Source: DATFVA01 sp963800255
GTDB taxonomy: Bacteria > Bacteroidota > Ignavibacteria > Ignavibacteriales > Ignavibacteriaceae
Reading direction: 5' to 3'
Length of the DNA stretch: 64,000 nt
Assembly: GCA_963800255.1 (NCBI GenBank)
Contig: CAWDAK010000027.1
Span: 24,532 to 88,531 of the forward strand
Below the pieces are notes generated by a model. It was not told the DNA's origin. It worked only from the letters and a program-made list of their open reading frames with translations, and made no database searches. Below, in pieces: positions 17,607 through 25,820 of the stretch. The stretch's first letter is position 1. Every line of letters begins with the position of its first letter. Both the position numbers and the translations under genes were made by a program.

Positions 17607-19205
17607 TTATTCAGTTATCTCAATTTTTTGTCCCTTTTTCTTTTTCTGATATTTAAGGAAGAAAAGGGGAACTAAAATCAGGAGAGTAATAAGGGCGCCT
17701 ATAAGAAAGTCATCATCTATTCCTCTTACAAATGCCTGTGCGGAGATGTTCTGAAGTATGAGTCCTTTTGCCCTGGCTGTTAGTTCGGTGCCGGAAGCTC
17801 CTGTGGTTTGCTGTATGAATCCTTTGAGCCCATAAACCGTATGCTGGAATGCAGTTGACGTCTGATCAGCGGCCTGGCTGAACATAGCCGAATGAAAAAT
17901 CACCCTGCGGGTAAGCAGTGTTCCGAGTATAGCAACACCGAAACTTCCTCCCACCTGTCTGATAGTATTAAAAAGACCTGTAGCCTGTGCCATCTTCTCG
18001 CGGGGAATATCGTTTATTGCTATTGTACTAAGCGGGATAAACATGAACCCAAGTCCGAATCCCCTTATTATCAGGGGCAGCATCAATGTCCAGCTTTCGG
18101 TATCAAGTGTAAGGTCTTTATATAAATACATGCTGAGGAAAGTGAGTACTATACCGATAAAGATCGGGATTTTGGGATTAAGTTTGTCTGTCATCCATCC
18201 TGCAACCGGCGACATAAACATCATTATAATCCCCACCGGGAGGAACATAATTCCTGTCTGCAGAGCTGTATAGCCAAGTGAATTCTGGAGGTACAGCGGC
18301 AGCAGAAAAGAATTTCCAAAGAAGGCAAGTCCGAATATAAAAAGCATAATATTCGCCAGTCCGAAGTTCCTGTTTTTCAGGATCCTCAGGTCGATAATCG
18401 GATGTTTAACGGTAAGCTCGGTAGCCAGGAAAACTACTGCGCTTACGAATGCAATTCCGAAGCAGGTAAGGATGAACCCGGACGTCCAGCCTCCGGTATT
18501 CCATGAAGCATTGCCGTCAGACAGAGCAAGCAGAAGAAACACAAGAAAAGAAGTCATCGATACAAAACCAAGAAAGTCAAACGATCTTGCAGTTTCTGTC
18601 TTATATTCTCTAAGGATTACGAACGTTGCTATCATTGCAAAAATTCCGATGGGTACGTTCACATCAAATATTGCATGCCAGCTGAATGTATCTATAAGAT
18701 AACCGCCAAGGAGGGGACCAAGAGAAACTGATGAAGAAGAAGCAATGCCCCAGAAACCAAGGGCCATACCTCTTTTCTCCGGAGGAAATTCGTGGGTTAT
18801 TATTGACATTCCAACGGGCATTATAAACCCAGCTCCGGCTCCCTGTACGATTCTGAATATTATCAGCATGTTTTCATTGGAAGAAAGTGAACAGAAGAGC
18901 GAACCTGCAGTAAAGAGAAATAAACCCAGCAGGTATGATTTCTTATGACCCCAGTGATCCGCTATCCAGCCGGACGAAGGTAGAACGACAGCAAAAACCA
19001 GCAGGTAGGCCGTAAGTACCCACTCTATCTTGTCGACACTGCTGCCGAAAGCCGACATCATTTTGGTTAACCCTACGTTTACAATGGTTGCATCCAGCAC
19101 TGCCATAAACGTACCGACCATGATATTAAACAGAACGAACCAACGGTACGATGGATGATCCTGGAGACCAAAGCCTACCGGATTATTTCTGAAAGTCGCG
19201 GCCAT
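17607..19205 (-). CDS. EmrB/QacA-type MFS drug exporter (DHA2 family)
   Basis: A 532-residue inner membrane proton antiporter with about 14 predicted helices. Motif A is GWIADHWGHKKSY after helix 2 and motif C-like sequence is GPLLGGYLIDTFSWHAIFDVNVPIG. The signature MAVLDATIVNVGL in helix 1 is typical of DHA2 exporters. The charged tail is KYQKKKKGQKIEITE. Its ATG overlaps the stop codon of the HlyD gene (TAATG), so it is translationally coupled. With the HlyD and TolC proteins it would form a tripartite pump spanning both membranes; substrates are unknown. Confidence 0.93.
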   Translation of the reverse strand: MAATFRNNPVGFGLQDHPSYRWFVLFNIMVGTFMAVLDATIVNVGLTKMMSAFGSSVDKIEWVLTAYLLVFAVVLPSSGWIADHWGHKKSYLLGLFLFTAGSLFCSLSSNENMLIIFRIVQGAGAGFIMPVGMSIITHEFPPEKRGMALGFWGIASSSSVSLGPLLGGYLIDTFSWHAIFDVNVPIGIFAMIATFVILREYKTETARSFDFLGFVSMTSFLVFLLLALSDGNASWNTGGWTSGFILTCFGIAFVSAVVFLATELTVKHPIIDLRILKNRNFGLANIMLFIFGLAFFGNSFLLPLYLQNSLGYTALQTGIMFLPVGIIMMFMSPVAGWMTDKLNPKIPIFIGIVLTFLSMYLYKDLTLDTESWTLMLPLIIRGFGLGFMFIPLSTIAINDIPREKMAQATGLFNTIRQVGGSFGVAILGTLLTRRVIFHSAMFSQAADQTSTAFQHTVYGLKGFIQQTTGASGTELTARAKGLILQNISAQAFVRGIDDDFLIGALITLLILVPLFFLKYQKKKKGQKIEITE

Positions 19206-20203
19206 TATCTAGCTGCCTTAATTTTAACTTCTACGGACATTCCGGGGAGTAGTTTGAAATTTTCCTTTGAACGATTCTCCGGATGTATGGAGATTTTTAT
19301 AGGTATGCGCTGCGTAATCTTTGTAAAGTTGCCAGCGGCATTTGACGGGGGAATTAAAGCAAACTGCGAAGCAGTATTAGAGCCAATCTGAATTACATTA
19401 CCGGAAAATTTATAATCCGGGTAGGAATCTACATCAATCTCAACACCGGCACCTTCCTTAATCGAAGCAAGATCAGTCTCCTGAAAATCAGCTGTGACCC
19501 AGATACTGTCAAGGTTATAAATTGAGAATATAGGCTGACCGGGCTGAACCACATCTCCCGTAAGCACCCACTTTTTAGCAACAACACCGCTCATTGGAGA
19601 ATAAATCTCAGTGTTATTTAATTGTGTGTTAATTACATTCAGCTGAGCCTTAGCTGTACCTATCCTCGTGTTTGCTATGTTCAATTCTGCCCTGGCAGTC
19701 TCAAGTGCGCTCTGGGAATGCTCATATTGTTCTTTAGGGATAATCTTACTTTCAAACTGCTGCTTTGCTCTCTCGAAATCCTTCTCTGCTTTGTTCAGGT
19801 TCACCCGGGCAAGCTGTATATTATCCTCAGCGAGTTTACGTGCATTTACGGCCTGTTCACGCTGTGCAATCAGATCTGTTGAATCAAGGCGAACAAGGAG
19901 CTTCCCTTTCTGTACATTTACACCCTCGTCAGCATAAAGTTCAGTCACCCTGCCCAGCATTTTAGAAGCAAGCGACAATTTGTTCCCGTCAATAAAAGCA
20001 TCATCGGTTGATATGTATCCCAGGGTTCCTTTATACCAGAACCAGAAGATGACGCCTGCGATAACTATAATAATGAATGGAATCCATATCCTTTTCTGTT
20101 TTAAAATTGAACCTGGTCTTTTGCCCGAGTTGATGTCTCTGCCATCCGGAGGTGCTTTACCGGTTTCTGTTTTTAATTTCTCTGTTTCAGTATTTGCTGA
20201 CAT
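19205..20203 (-). CDS. HlyD/EmrA-type membrane fusion protein
   Basis: 332 residues. A cytosolic N-terminus of ~35 residues precedes one transmembrane helix (~36-55), then a biotinyl-lipoyl hybrid motif (GYISTDDAFIDGNKLSLASKMLGRV), a coiled-coil hairpin (~95-185) and the second lipoyl half with IYSPMSGVVAKKWVLTGDVVQPGQPIF, followed by a beta-barrel. This is the periplasmic adaptor linking the MFS exporter to TolC. It lies 29 bp after the tetR stop codon and is coupled to the exporter gene by overlap. Confidence 0.93.
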   Translation of the reverse strand: MSANTETEKLKTETGKAPPDGRDINSGKRPGSILKQKRIWIPFIIIVIAGVIFWFWYKGTLGYISTDDAFIDGNKLSLASKMLGRVTELYADEGVNVQKGKLLVRLDSTDLIAQREQAVNARKLAEDNIQLARVNLNKAEKDFERAKQQFESKIIPKEQYEHSQSALETARAELNIANTRIGTAKAQLNVINTQLNNTEIYSPMSGVVAKKWVLTGDVVQPGQPIFSIYNLDSIWVTADFQETDLASIKEGAGVEIDVDSYPDYKFSGNVIQIGSNTASQFALIPPSNAAGNFTKITQRIPIKISIHPENRSKENFKLLPGMSVEVKIKAAR

Positions 20204-20232
20204 TAAATATGTTCTCCTGTTATAAGTTCCTG

Positions 20233-20835
20233 TTAAGCTTTTATACCTTTTATAAATATTTCTACAAAAACTGACATTTCAACGCTGAGTTCGTCGTAAT
20301 TTTCTTTTTCCATCCGGTTATCTTTGATATACTTTATCATTCTAAGCCTTAGTCCCTGCAGAAGGTGAAGAAAAGTAAGCGTAGTTTCACGCCGCAGACG
20401 GCTGTCGAATTCACCGTTCGCTTTACCTTCATCAAGAATATTCTGCAGCAGTTCCAGCTCCTTTGCTTCAAAATCCTGGAACAACTCTTTGAACATCAAC
20501 TTAATATCAATAAATGAATTCATGTTGAGGGTGCTGAGGTTGACCAGCTTGTGAAAAAACTCCAGCCGCTTTTTTACATAATTCCTCAGCTTACTTTCGG
20601 CCGTGACTTTCCGGCAGAACAGCTTCTCTATCTCCTCTACAAATAAACTCTGCTCTTTATTTATAACTGATTTGAATAACTCTTCCTTTGTTGGGAAGTA
20701 GTAGTAAAGCGAGGCTTTACCCATCCCGACATCGGCAGCTATCTCTTCCATTGTGACTTTGGAAAATCCATAATGAGCAAAGCGGTTCCTGGCAGCTTCC
20801 AGGATTTCCATTTCCTTCAGACTGTTATCGTTCAT
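20233..20835 (-). CDS. TetR family transcriptional regulator
   Basis: 200 residues with an N-terminal TetR helix-turn-helix: AARNRFAHYGFSKVTMEEIAADVGMGKASLYYYFPTKEELF. The C-terminal helical domain shows no recognisable ligand motif. As first gene of the efflux operon it probably represses its own transcript and is released by a pump substrate. A 7-bp inverted repeat directly upstream is a candidate operator. Confidence 0.93.
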   Translation of the reverse strand: MNDNSLKEMEILEAARNRFAHYGFSKVTMEEIAADVGMGKASLYYYFPTKEELFKSVINKEQSLFVEEIEKLFCRKVTAESKLRNYVKKRLEFFHKLVNLSTLNMNSFIDIKLMFKELFQDFEAKELELLQNILDEGKANGEFDSRLRRETTLTFLHLLQGLRLRMIKYIKDNRMEKENYDELSVEMSVFVEIFIKGIKA

Positions 20836-20836
20836 A

Positions 20837-20865
20837 TTTCGACCATTTTACTTGAAGAGTCGAAA
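20837..20865. promoter_or_regulatory. Candidate TetR operator
   Basis: TTTCGAC and GTCGAAA form a perfect 7-bp inverted repeat with a 15-base spacer, 2 bases upstream of the tetR start. Position and symmetry fit autorepression. Confidence 0.45.
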
Positions 20866-21098
20866 ACTTAATTAAATAATTAATAATCGGCAAGTAATTA
20901 ATATGAGTAGAGTGAGGCAGGACAATAATCACTTAAAGGGGAATCGTGAGGCATTATTAAGGCTTCAATAATGCACCTCTTACGAGGTTGGCTTACGGGA
21001 TTGAAGTTTCAATTTTGGGGGAAGATGTGATTGGAGTTACTTTAATATATCAATATAATTATATTCTCCTCAAGTATTAAAATCACCGAATAGCCCAG

Positions 21099-21674
21099 AT
21101 GAACAAAGACAACGTAAGCTATGAAATACCTGAACCGGTTCTGCTTAACTGCTGGAAACATCATGCAGGCTTTATCAAGTGGAAAATAAGAGAATATAAA
21201 GGGGATTTCGAAGTTAGTTCTGCGAGTCTCAGGAAGGAGATCCTTCTTATCGGTGGTTCCATTATGGATTTATACCTGGGGGGATTGACACCATCCGGTA
21301 TTGCAGGATCCACAATGGATTTTCTGCGCAGGATGAAAGTCTCAGACGTAAAGAATTTCCAGAGGTGGGTCAGTTCAGATGGCAACGATTACAGGGAGAT
21401 TGTAATGGAAGATCAATCAAAGTGGACCCTGCGTGCAGGAGAAATGAAATCAAGATATATCCACATTCATCCCTCCCGGTATTCACCTCACACGATAAGG
21501 GTAAGATCATCGTCATTAAAATCAGCTATTCTGTTTTGCGCAATTAGTTTTCCTGAACCCGGGGAAAGTCTGGATAGACTGAACCTAATCAGAAAACAAT
21601 ATCTGGATCTTCCCCCGCTGAAGAACATAAATTCGGAATCAGCCATTTTTAAGCTGGTTAAAATTTTCAGCTGA
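21099..21674 (+). CDS. Hypothetical protein, unknown function
   Basis: A 191-residue soluble protein without signal peptide, membrane helix or recognised domain. A notable stretch is MKSRYIHIHPSRYSPHTIRVRSSSLKSAI near residues 118-146, rich in His, Arg and Ser. The N-terminus has CWKHHAGFIKWKIREY. A single-gene unit: 263 bp separate it from the tetR start and 382 bp from nfnA. No ribosome site is obvious before the ATG (CACCGAATAGCCCAG). Coding is supported by length and by codon use like that of its neighbours. Confidence 0.6.
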   Translation: MNKDNVSYEIPEPVLLNCWKHHAGFIKWKIREYKGDFEVSSASLRKEILLIGGSIMDLYLGGLTPSGIAGSTMDFLRRMKVSDVKNFQRWVSSDGNDYREIVMEDQSKWTLRAGEMKSRYIHIHPSRYSPHTIRVRSSSLKSAILFCAISFPEPGESLDRLNLIRKQYLDLPPLKNINSESAIFKLVKIFS

Positions 21675-22056
21675 ACCTCCAAACTATATCATTTTATAAA
21701 ATTTCATTCCCAAAATTGAAAATCGGGGTAGTGGAGGAGTCATTAAATATTTGAAAATTGTGGTTTTTAAGGCCCATTTAAGGGCACAATCATTGATAAA
21801 GCCGGGATGCTGATCAGTTTTTAATGTACAGCAGAGATTGTTGAAAAATACAACAGTCACTTGGTGATTTTAAATCATTAGAAATAAAAATTCCCGGAGG
21901 CAAAAATATAAATGGATGCGGTTCTTCTTGGGCGTCTGCAGTTTTATTTTCGGGTATTCCATCTTCAGTTACAAGCCATTCAAAAGTAAAATTCAGGTAG
22001 GAGACCACAGTCATTAAAAAGAACCTTGTATTTTTTAATAGAATAAAGAGAGAAAG
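21675..22056. other. Intergenic region upstream of nfnA
   Basis: 382 bp. I see a palindromic ATTTTATAAAAT near 21694 and a purine-rich ribosome site (AAAGAGAGAAAG) just before nfnA. No gene, repeat or operator can be supported beyond that. Confidence 0.4.
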
Positions 22057-22941
22057 ATGCACAAAATAATTTCTGCCGGATTTATTGCTCCGGAAATAAA
22101 GAGATTCGAAATTGAAGCTCCTAAAATTGCTGCTAAAAGAAAAGCAGGACAATTTGTTATAATCAGGGTTAAGGACCACGGTGAGAGAATACCTCTTACA
22201 ATTGCAGATTCAGATCCTGTAAAAGGAACCATCACTATTATTGTTCAGGGAATAGGAAGAACAACAAAACTGCTTAACTCCCTTGAAGCCGGAGAATATA
22301 TTCAAGACGTGGTTGGGCCGCTTGGAAAGCCCTCGCATATTGAGAACTTCGGCACTGCCGTTAGTATAGGCGGGGGTGTTGGAACCGCTATTGCATACCC
22401 CACCGCCGTTGCGTTGAAGAATTCGGGGAACCATACTATCTCGATTATAGGTGGACGTTCAAAGGAATTCGTAATACTTGAAGATGAGATGAAGAAGGTT
22501 TGCGATGAAGTTTATCCGACTACGGACGACGGCAGCTACGGGTATCATGGTTTTGTAACACAGAAGCTGAAGGAATTAATTGATTCAGGCAGGAAGATTG
22601 ACTTCGTACTGGCAATTGGTCCTATCCCTATGATGAAAGCAGTTGCTGAAACCACCCGCCCGTATGGTATTAAAACAGTTGTTAGTCTAAATCCTGTAAT
22701 GGTTGATGGCACAGGGATGTGCGGCGGATGCAGAGCAACAGTCGACAATAAGACGGTTTTTGTATGTGTAGACGGACCGGAGTTTGATGCTCACCTGGTT
22801 GATTTCGAAACGCTTACCCGCAGGAACCGAACCTATTTTGAAGATGAAAAGAAAGCGCTTGATCATCTGTGTAATTACGACAAAGTCTTTAATGAAGGCA
22901 TTAAAAAAGCAGAGCTGGCAGAAAGCAGAACGGAGATATAA
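22057..22941 (+). CDS. nfnA: NADH-dependent ferredoxin:NADP+ oxidoreductase, small subunit (NfnA-like)
   Basis: A 294-residue ferredoxin-NADP-reductase-fold protein of the dihydroorotate dehydrogenase electron-transfer (PyrK/HydG/SudB) type. The FAD region includes KAGQFVIIRVKDHGERIPLTIAD. The nucleotide site is SIGGGVGTAIAYPTA. The C-terminal [2Fe-2S] site is GMCGGCRATV with FVCVDGPEFDAHLVDF. It pairs with the glutamate-synthase-like flavoprotein that starts 1 bp after its stop, the arrangement of NfnAB. That complex couples NADH, NADPH and ferredoxin by flavin-based electron bifurcation. The alternative name, sulfide dehydrogenase subunit, cannot be excluded. Confidence 0.85.
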   Translation: MHKIISAGFIAPEIKRFEIEAPKIAAKRKAGQFVIIRVKDHGERIPLTIADSDPVKGTITIIVQGIGRTTKLLNSLEAGEYIQDVVGPLGKPSHIENFGTAVSIGGGVGTAIAYPTAVALKNSGNHTISIIGGRSKEFVILEDEMKKVCDEVYPTTDDGSYGYHGFVTQKLKELIDSGRKIDFVLAIGPIPMMKAVAETTRPYGIKTVVSLNPVMVDGTGMCGGCRATVDNKTVFVCVDGPEFDAHLVDFETLTRRNRTYFEDEKKALDHLCNYDKVFNEGIKKAELAESRTEI

Positions 22942-22942
22942 T

Positions 22943-24391
22943 ATGGCTGAAATATCAAGAAAAGACAGAATGAAGATCCAGAGGCAGGCGATGCCGGAAC
23001 AGGATCCTTCGCAGAGAAGTAAAAATTTTGAAGAAGTTAATCTTGGCTTTACAGAAGAGCTTGCAAGGATGGAAGCACTTCGCTGTCTGCAATGCCCCAA
23101 GCCGGTATGCGTTGACGGTTGTCCCGTCAGTGTTAAGATAGGAGATTTCATTGCGCTGGTTGCTGATGGCGATTTTGCCGGAGCTGCGGAAAAACTGAAA
23201 GAGGATAATCTTCTGCCTGCAGTATGCGGTAGGGTTTGTCCCCAGGAGGAACAGTGTGAGGCTAAGTGTGTTGTGGGCAAAAAGAATGAGCCGGTTGCAA
23301 TAGGCAGGCTTGAAAGATTTGTTGCAGATTATGAAAGAAATAATTTCGGAATAAAGACTCCGCAGCTGAAATCGAAAACAGGAAAGAAAGTTGCGATAAT
23401 CGGCAGCGGTCCCGCCGGCTTAAGCTGTGCGGGTGACCTTGTTCAGATGGGCCATGACGTTACCGTATTTGAAGCTCTTCACGAACTAGGAGGCGTACTG
23501 GTATATGGAATTCCACAGTTCCGTCTTCCCAAAGAAATAGTTAAAGCTGAAGTTGATGCATTAAAGAATCTTGGAGTAGATTTCCAGCCTAACACGGTAA
23601 TCGGTTTCAGTGATACCATAGATGAACTTCTATCTGACGGGTATGACGCCTGCTTTGTTGCCGTTGGAGCCGGTCTGCCGTACTTCCTCAATATCCCCGG
23701 CGAAAACCTTAACGGAGTATACTCGGCAAATGAATTCCTCACGCGAGTTAACCTGATGAAAGCTTACCGGTTCCCTGAATATGATACTCCTGTTTTTCAT
23801 GTAAAAGATAAGAACGTGGCTGTATTCGGCGGAGGCAACACAGCGATGGATGCGGTAAGGACAAGCAAACGGCTCGGTGCAAAGAACGCATATATTATTT
23901 ACCGCCGTTCAGATGCTGAACTGCCGGCAAGGAAAGAGGAAATTCATCATGCAAAAGAAGAAGGGATAGAGTTCATATTTCTCTCAAATCCTCTTGAATT
24001 TATTGGTGATGAACAGGGATGGCTGAAAGCAGTGAGACTCCAGAGAATGGAACTGGGTGAACCCGATGCCTCCGGCAGGAGAAGACCTGTACCTGTTAAA
24101 GGATCTGAATATACACTCGATATAGATATGACGGTTGTGGCAATTGGCAACGGCTCTAACCCTATAATTCAGAAAACCACACCCGACTTAGGCTACAATA
24201 AGTGGGGGAATATACTCGTCAATGAAAAGACAATGAAGACTTCCAAAAAAGGAGTATTTGCAGGCGGTGATATTGTAACCGGCGGTGCAACGGTTATTCT
24301 TGCAATGGGTGCAGGACGCACAGCCGCAAAAGCGATTGATGACTTCCTGAAATCAGGGGTTTGGGAAACCGAACAGCCCATTCAGAATTAA
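22943..24391 (+). CDS. nfnB: NfnB-like flavoprotein (glutamate synthase small-chain family)
   Basis: 482 residues from the ATG at 22943, preceded by GGAG at 22932-22935; longer upstream frames lie inside nfnA. The N-terminal iron-sulfur domain has CLQCPKPVCVDGCP and CGRVCPQEEQCEAKC for [4Fe-4S] clusters. Two nucleotide-binding folds follow: GSGPAGLSCAGDL for FAD and GGGNTAMDAVRTSKRLG for NADPH. The C-terminus has GVFAGGDIVTGGATVILAMGAGRTAAKAI. Annotators often call it NADPH-dependent glutamate synthase small chain. Without a large subunit nearby and with nfnA adjacent, a transhydrogenase role is more likely. A hairpin follows. Confidence 0.87.
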   Translation: MAEISRKDRMKIQRQAMPEQDPSQRSKNFEEVNLGFTEELARMEALRCLQCPKPVCVDGCPVSVKIGDFIALVADGDFAGAAEKLKEDNLLPAVCGRVCPQEEQCEAKCVVGKKNEPVAIGRLERFVADYERNNFGIKTPQLKSKTGKKVAIIGSGPAGLSCAGDLVQMGHDVTVFEALHELGGVLVYGIPQFRLPKEIVKAEVDALKNLGVDFQPNTVIGFSDTIDELLSDGYDACFVAVGAGLPYFLNIPGENLNGVYSANEFLTRVNLMKAYRFPEYDTPVFHVKDKNVAVFGGGNTAMDAVRTSKRLGAKNAYIIYRRSDAELPARKEEIHHAKEEGIEFIFLSNPLEFIGDEQGWLKAVRLQRMELGEPDASGRRRPVPVKGSEYTLDIDMTVVAIGNGSNPIIQKTTPDLGYNKWGNILVNEKTMKTSKKGVFAGGDIVTGGATVILAMGAGRTAAKAIDDFLKSGVWETEQPIQN

Positions 24392-24410
24392 TATTATCGA
24401 ATTCATACTA

Positions 24411-24438
24411 AAGGGCAAACTATATAAGGTTTGCCCTT
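24411..24438 (+). terminator. Hairpin after nfnB
   Basis: 10-bp perfect stem AAGGGCAAAC/GTTTGCCCTT with an 8-base loop. Only a weak T tract follows, so it may be a terminator or a 3' stabiliser. Confidence 0.6.
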
Positions 24439-24623
24439 ATCTCAAAAAGAACTCTTAATCTGCCTTAATCTTCCTTTCGGCCGGGGTTATTCACATCTTA
24501 TCAAATTGTTTCCGGAATCCCAATGTAATTTTGATCACCTTGTTGAAGTTTGATACAGAATAAGGATTATTTTTTACATATTCTCCGGTTGAAACATATG
24601 TACCACACGGGAAGGAGAACAAT

Positions 24624-24827
24624 ATGAAAGCAGTAGGAATAATCCTGGCAGTACTGGGTGCGATAGCCCTGATAGTAACCGGGATAAATTATGCTAATCA
24701 AACAGATAAAATTAATTTTCTCGGTCTTAATGTTACTGTCAGCCAGGGGAATATAGCCCCTATAATTGTAGCAGGGGTTGTTTTCCTTATTGGAATCATA
24801 TTCACAGCTACTGCAAAGCGTGCTTAA
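24624..24827 (+). CDS. Small two-helix membrane protein
   Basis: 67 residues with two hydrophobic helices (~3-22 and ~46-63) linked by a polar loop (NYANQTDKINFLGLNVTVSQGN). A strong ribosome site (GGAAGGAG) precedes the ATG. It resembles the small DUF3185-like membrane proteins but is not firmly assigned. It is monocistronic, with a repeat element starting 6 bp after its stop. Confidence 0.65.
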   Translation: MKAVGIILAVLGAIALIVTGINYANQTDKINFLGLNVTVSQGNIAPIIVAGVVFLIGIIFTATAKRA

Positions 24828-24833
24828 ATAAAC

Positions 24834-24946
24834 GAGGCTGTCTCATAAGTGTCATTCCGAATGTATGTCGGAATGTTCGATTTCGAATCGTAATTAGAAC
24901 CTGAAACCAGTTCAGGTTGACAATATCAGACTTTTAAGACAGCCTC
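24834..24946 (+). repeat. MITE-like repeat, copy 1
   Basis: A 113-bp element with terminal inverted repeats (GAGGCTGTCTCATAA at the left, complement of GAGGCTGTCTTAAAA at the right). It has two internal hairpins, ATTCCGA/TCGGAAT and ACCTGAA/TTCAGGT. A 29-bp core (24894-24922) is identical to copy 2. It has no coding capacity. It is the pattern of a small non-autonomous mobile element, ending 5 bp before the Nudix stop codon. Confidence 0.75.
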
Positions 24947-24950
24947 TAAT

Positions 24951-25610
24951 TTATTTTATTCTGTTAATAACCTCGTTCACAAGAGAAGCGGTTAAACCCC
25001 ACAATACACCTTCTTTAAGTTTATACACATATATTTTCCTCTGACCTGCCCGCCACGGGCGGTTATATCTATCAGGAAGTTCGAGTTCCTGAGATGGAAG
25101 AAGATGAACCACATTTCCGTTTTCATCTGTGTAATGAGGGTGAACTACAAGTTGAACAAAATATTCTTCAGGGGGATTATTCTGAAACCAGGAAACCGGA
25201 ACAAGGAATACGCTCTCAACTTCTGATTTGTCTATATCCAGTTCATCAATACTCTTTATATCAAGAATACCTATACAGGAATCAACCGTTACTCCCATTG
25301 GTCCTATTAAAGTATCAAGTATACCGATCACCTTTATTTTATCAATCGCTATCCCGAGCTCTTCAACAGTTTCCCTTACCGCCGTTTCTGTAAAATTTTT
25401 ATCCAGTTCAGGATCGTATTCTCCCCCCGGAAAACAGATTTCTCCTCCCTGGCGGATATTAGCGGCCCGCTTCTCAAATAATAAGTGATACTCTCCATCT
25501 ATTAAAATAAAAGGAATAATTACTGCGGAATTAAAAAATTCATCTTTCCGGAGAATACCAGGTATCTCCGGTAAATTCCTTACAAGTTTATCCAGATCTT
25601 CTTTATTCAT
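24951..25610 (-). CDS. Nudix hydrolase, coenzyme A pyrophosphatase-like
   Basis: 219 residues. The Nudix box is complete: GEYDPELDKNFTETAVRETVEELGI (G-x5-E-x7-REUxEExGU). It is preceded by HLLFEKRAANIRQGGEICFPGG, which matches the CoA-pyrophosphatase (NudL/YeaB) signature. The expected activity is splitting CoA or related nucleotides into phosphopantetheine and 3',5'-ADP. It is a single gene bracketed by two direct copies of a MITE-like repeat. Confidence 0.85.
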   Translation of the reverse strand: MNKEDLDKLVRNLPEIPGILRKDEFFNSAVIIPFILIDGEYHLLFEKRAANIRQGGEICFPGGEYDPELDKNFTETAVRETVEELGIAIDKIKVIGILDTLIGPMGVTVDSCIGILDIKSIDELDIDKSEVESVFLVPVSWFQNNPPEEYFVQLVVHPHYTDENGNVVHLLPSQELELPDRYNRPWRAGQRKIYVYKLKEGVLWGLTASLVNEVINRIK

Positions 25611-25671
25611 TTTCCCGTTCTGTTATAATGCGCTAAATTAAGAAAATATATAAACAGAACAGATAAAAAAA

Positions 25672-25791
25672 GAGGCCGTCTCATAACTGTCTTTCCGAAC
25701 TTATTCCGGAATCTAATTATCCGTTTTTAGAACCGGAGTTAGAACCTGAAACCAGTTCAGGTTGACAAAATCAGGCTTCTGAGACAACCTC
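25672..25791 (+). repeat. MITE-like repeat, copy 2
   Basis: A 120-bp element in the same orientation as copy 1. Left end GAGGCCGTCTCATAA, right end complement of GAGGTTGTCTCAGAA, internal hairpins TTCCG/CGGAA and ACCTGAA/TTCAGGT. The core is identical to copy 1 over 29 bp, with more divergence elsewhere. It lies between the Nudix start and the split-Soret cytochrome stop. Confidence 0.75.
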
Positions 25792-25820
25792 TATTTTAGA
25801 TAAATTACTTTGAACCGGAT

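Noticed and set aside
21814..22014. Minus-strand frame of about 66 residues in the spacer before nfnA
   Set aside because: It has no ribosome site or family pattern, and its longer form runs antisense into nfnA.
24834..25791. CRISPR array or tandem repeat
   Set aside because: There are only two copies, about 840 bp apart, with terminal inverted repeats; there is no regular repeat-spacer pattern here or elsewhere in the window.
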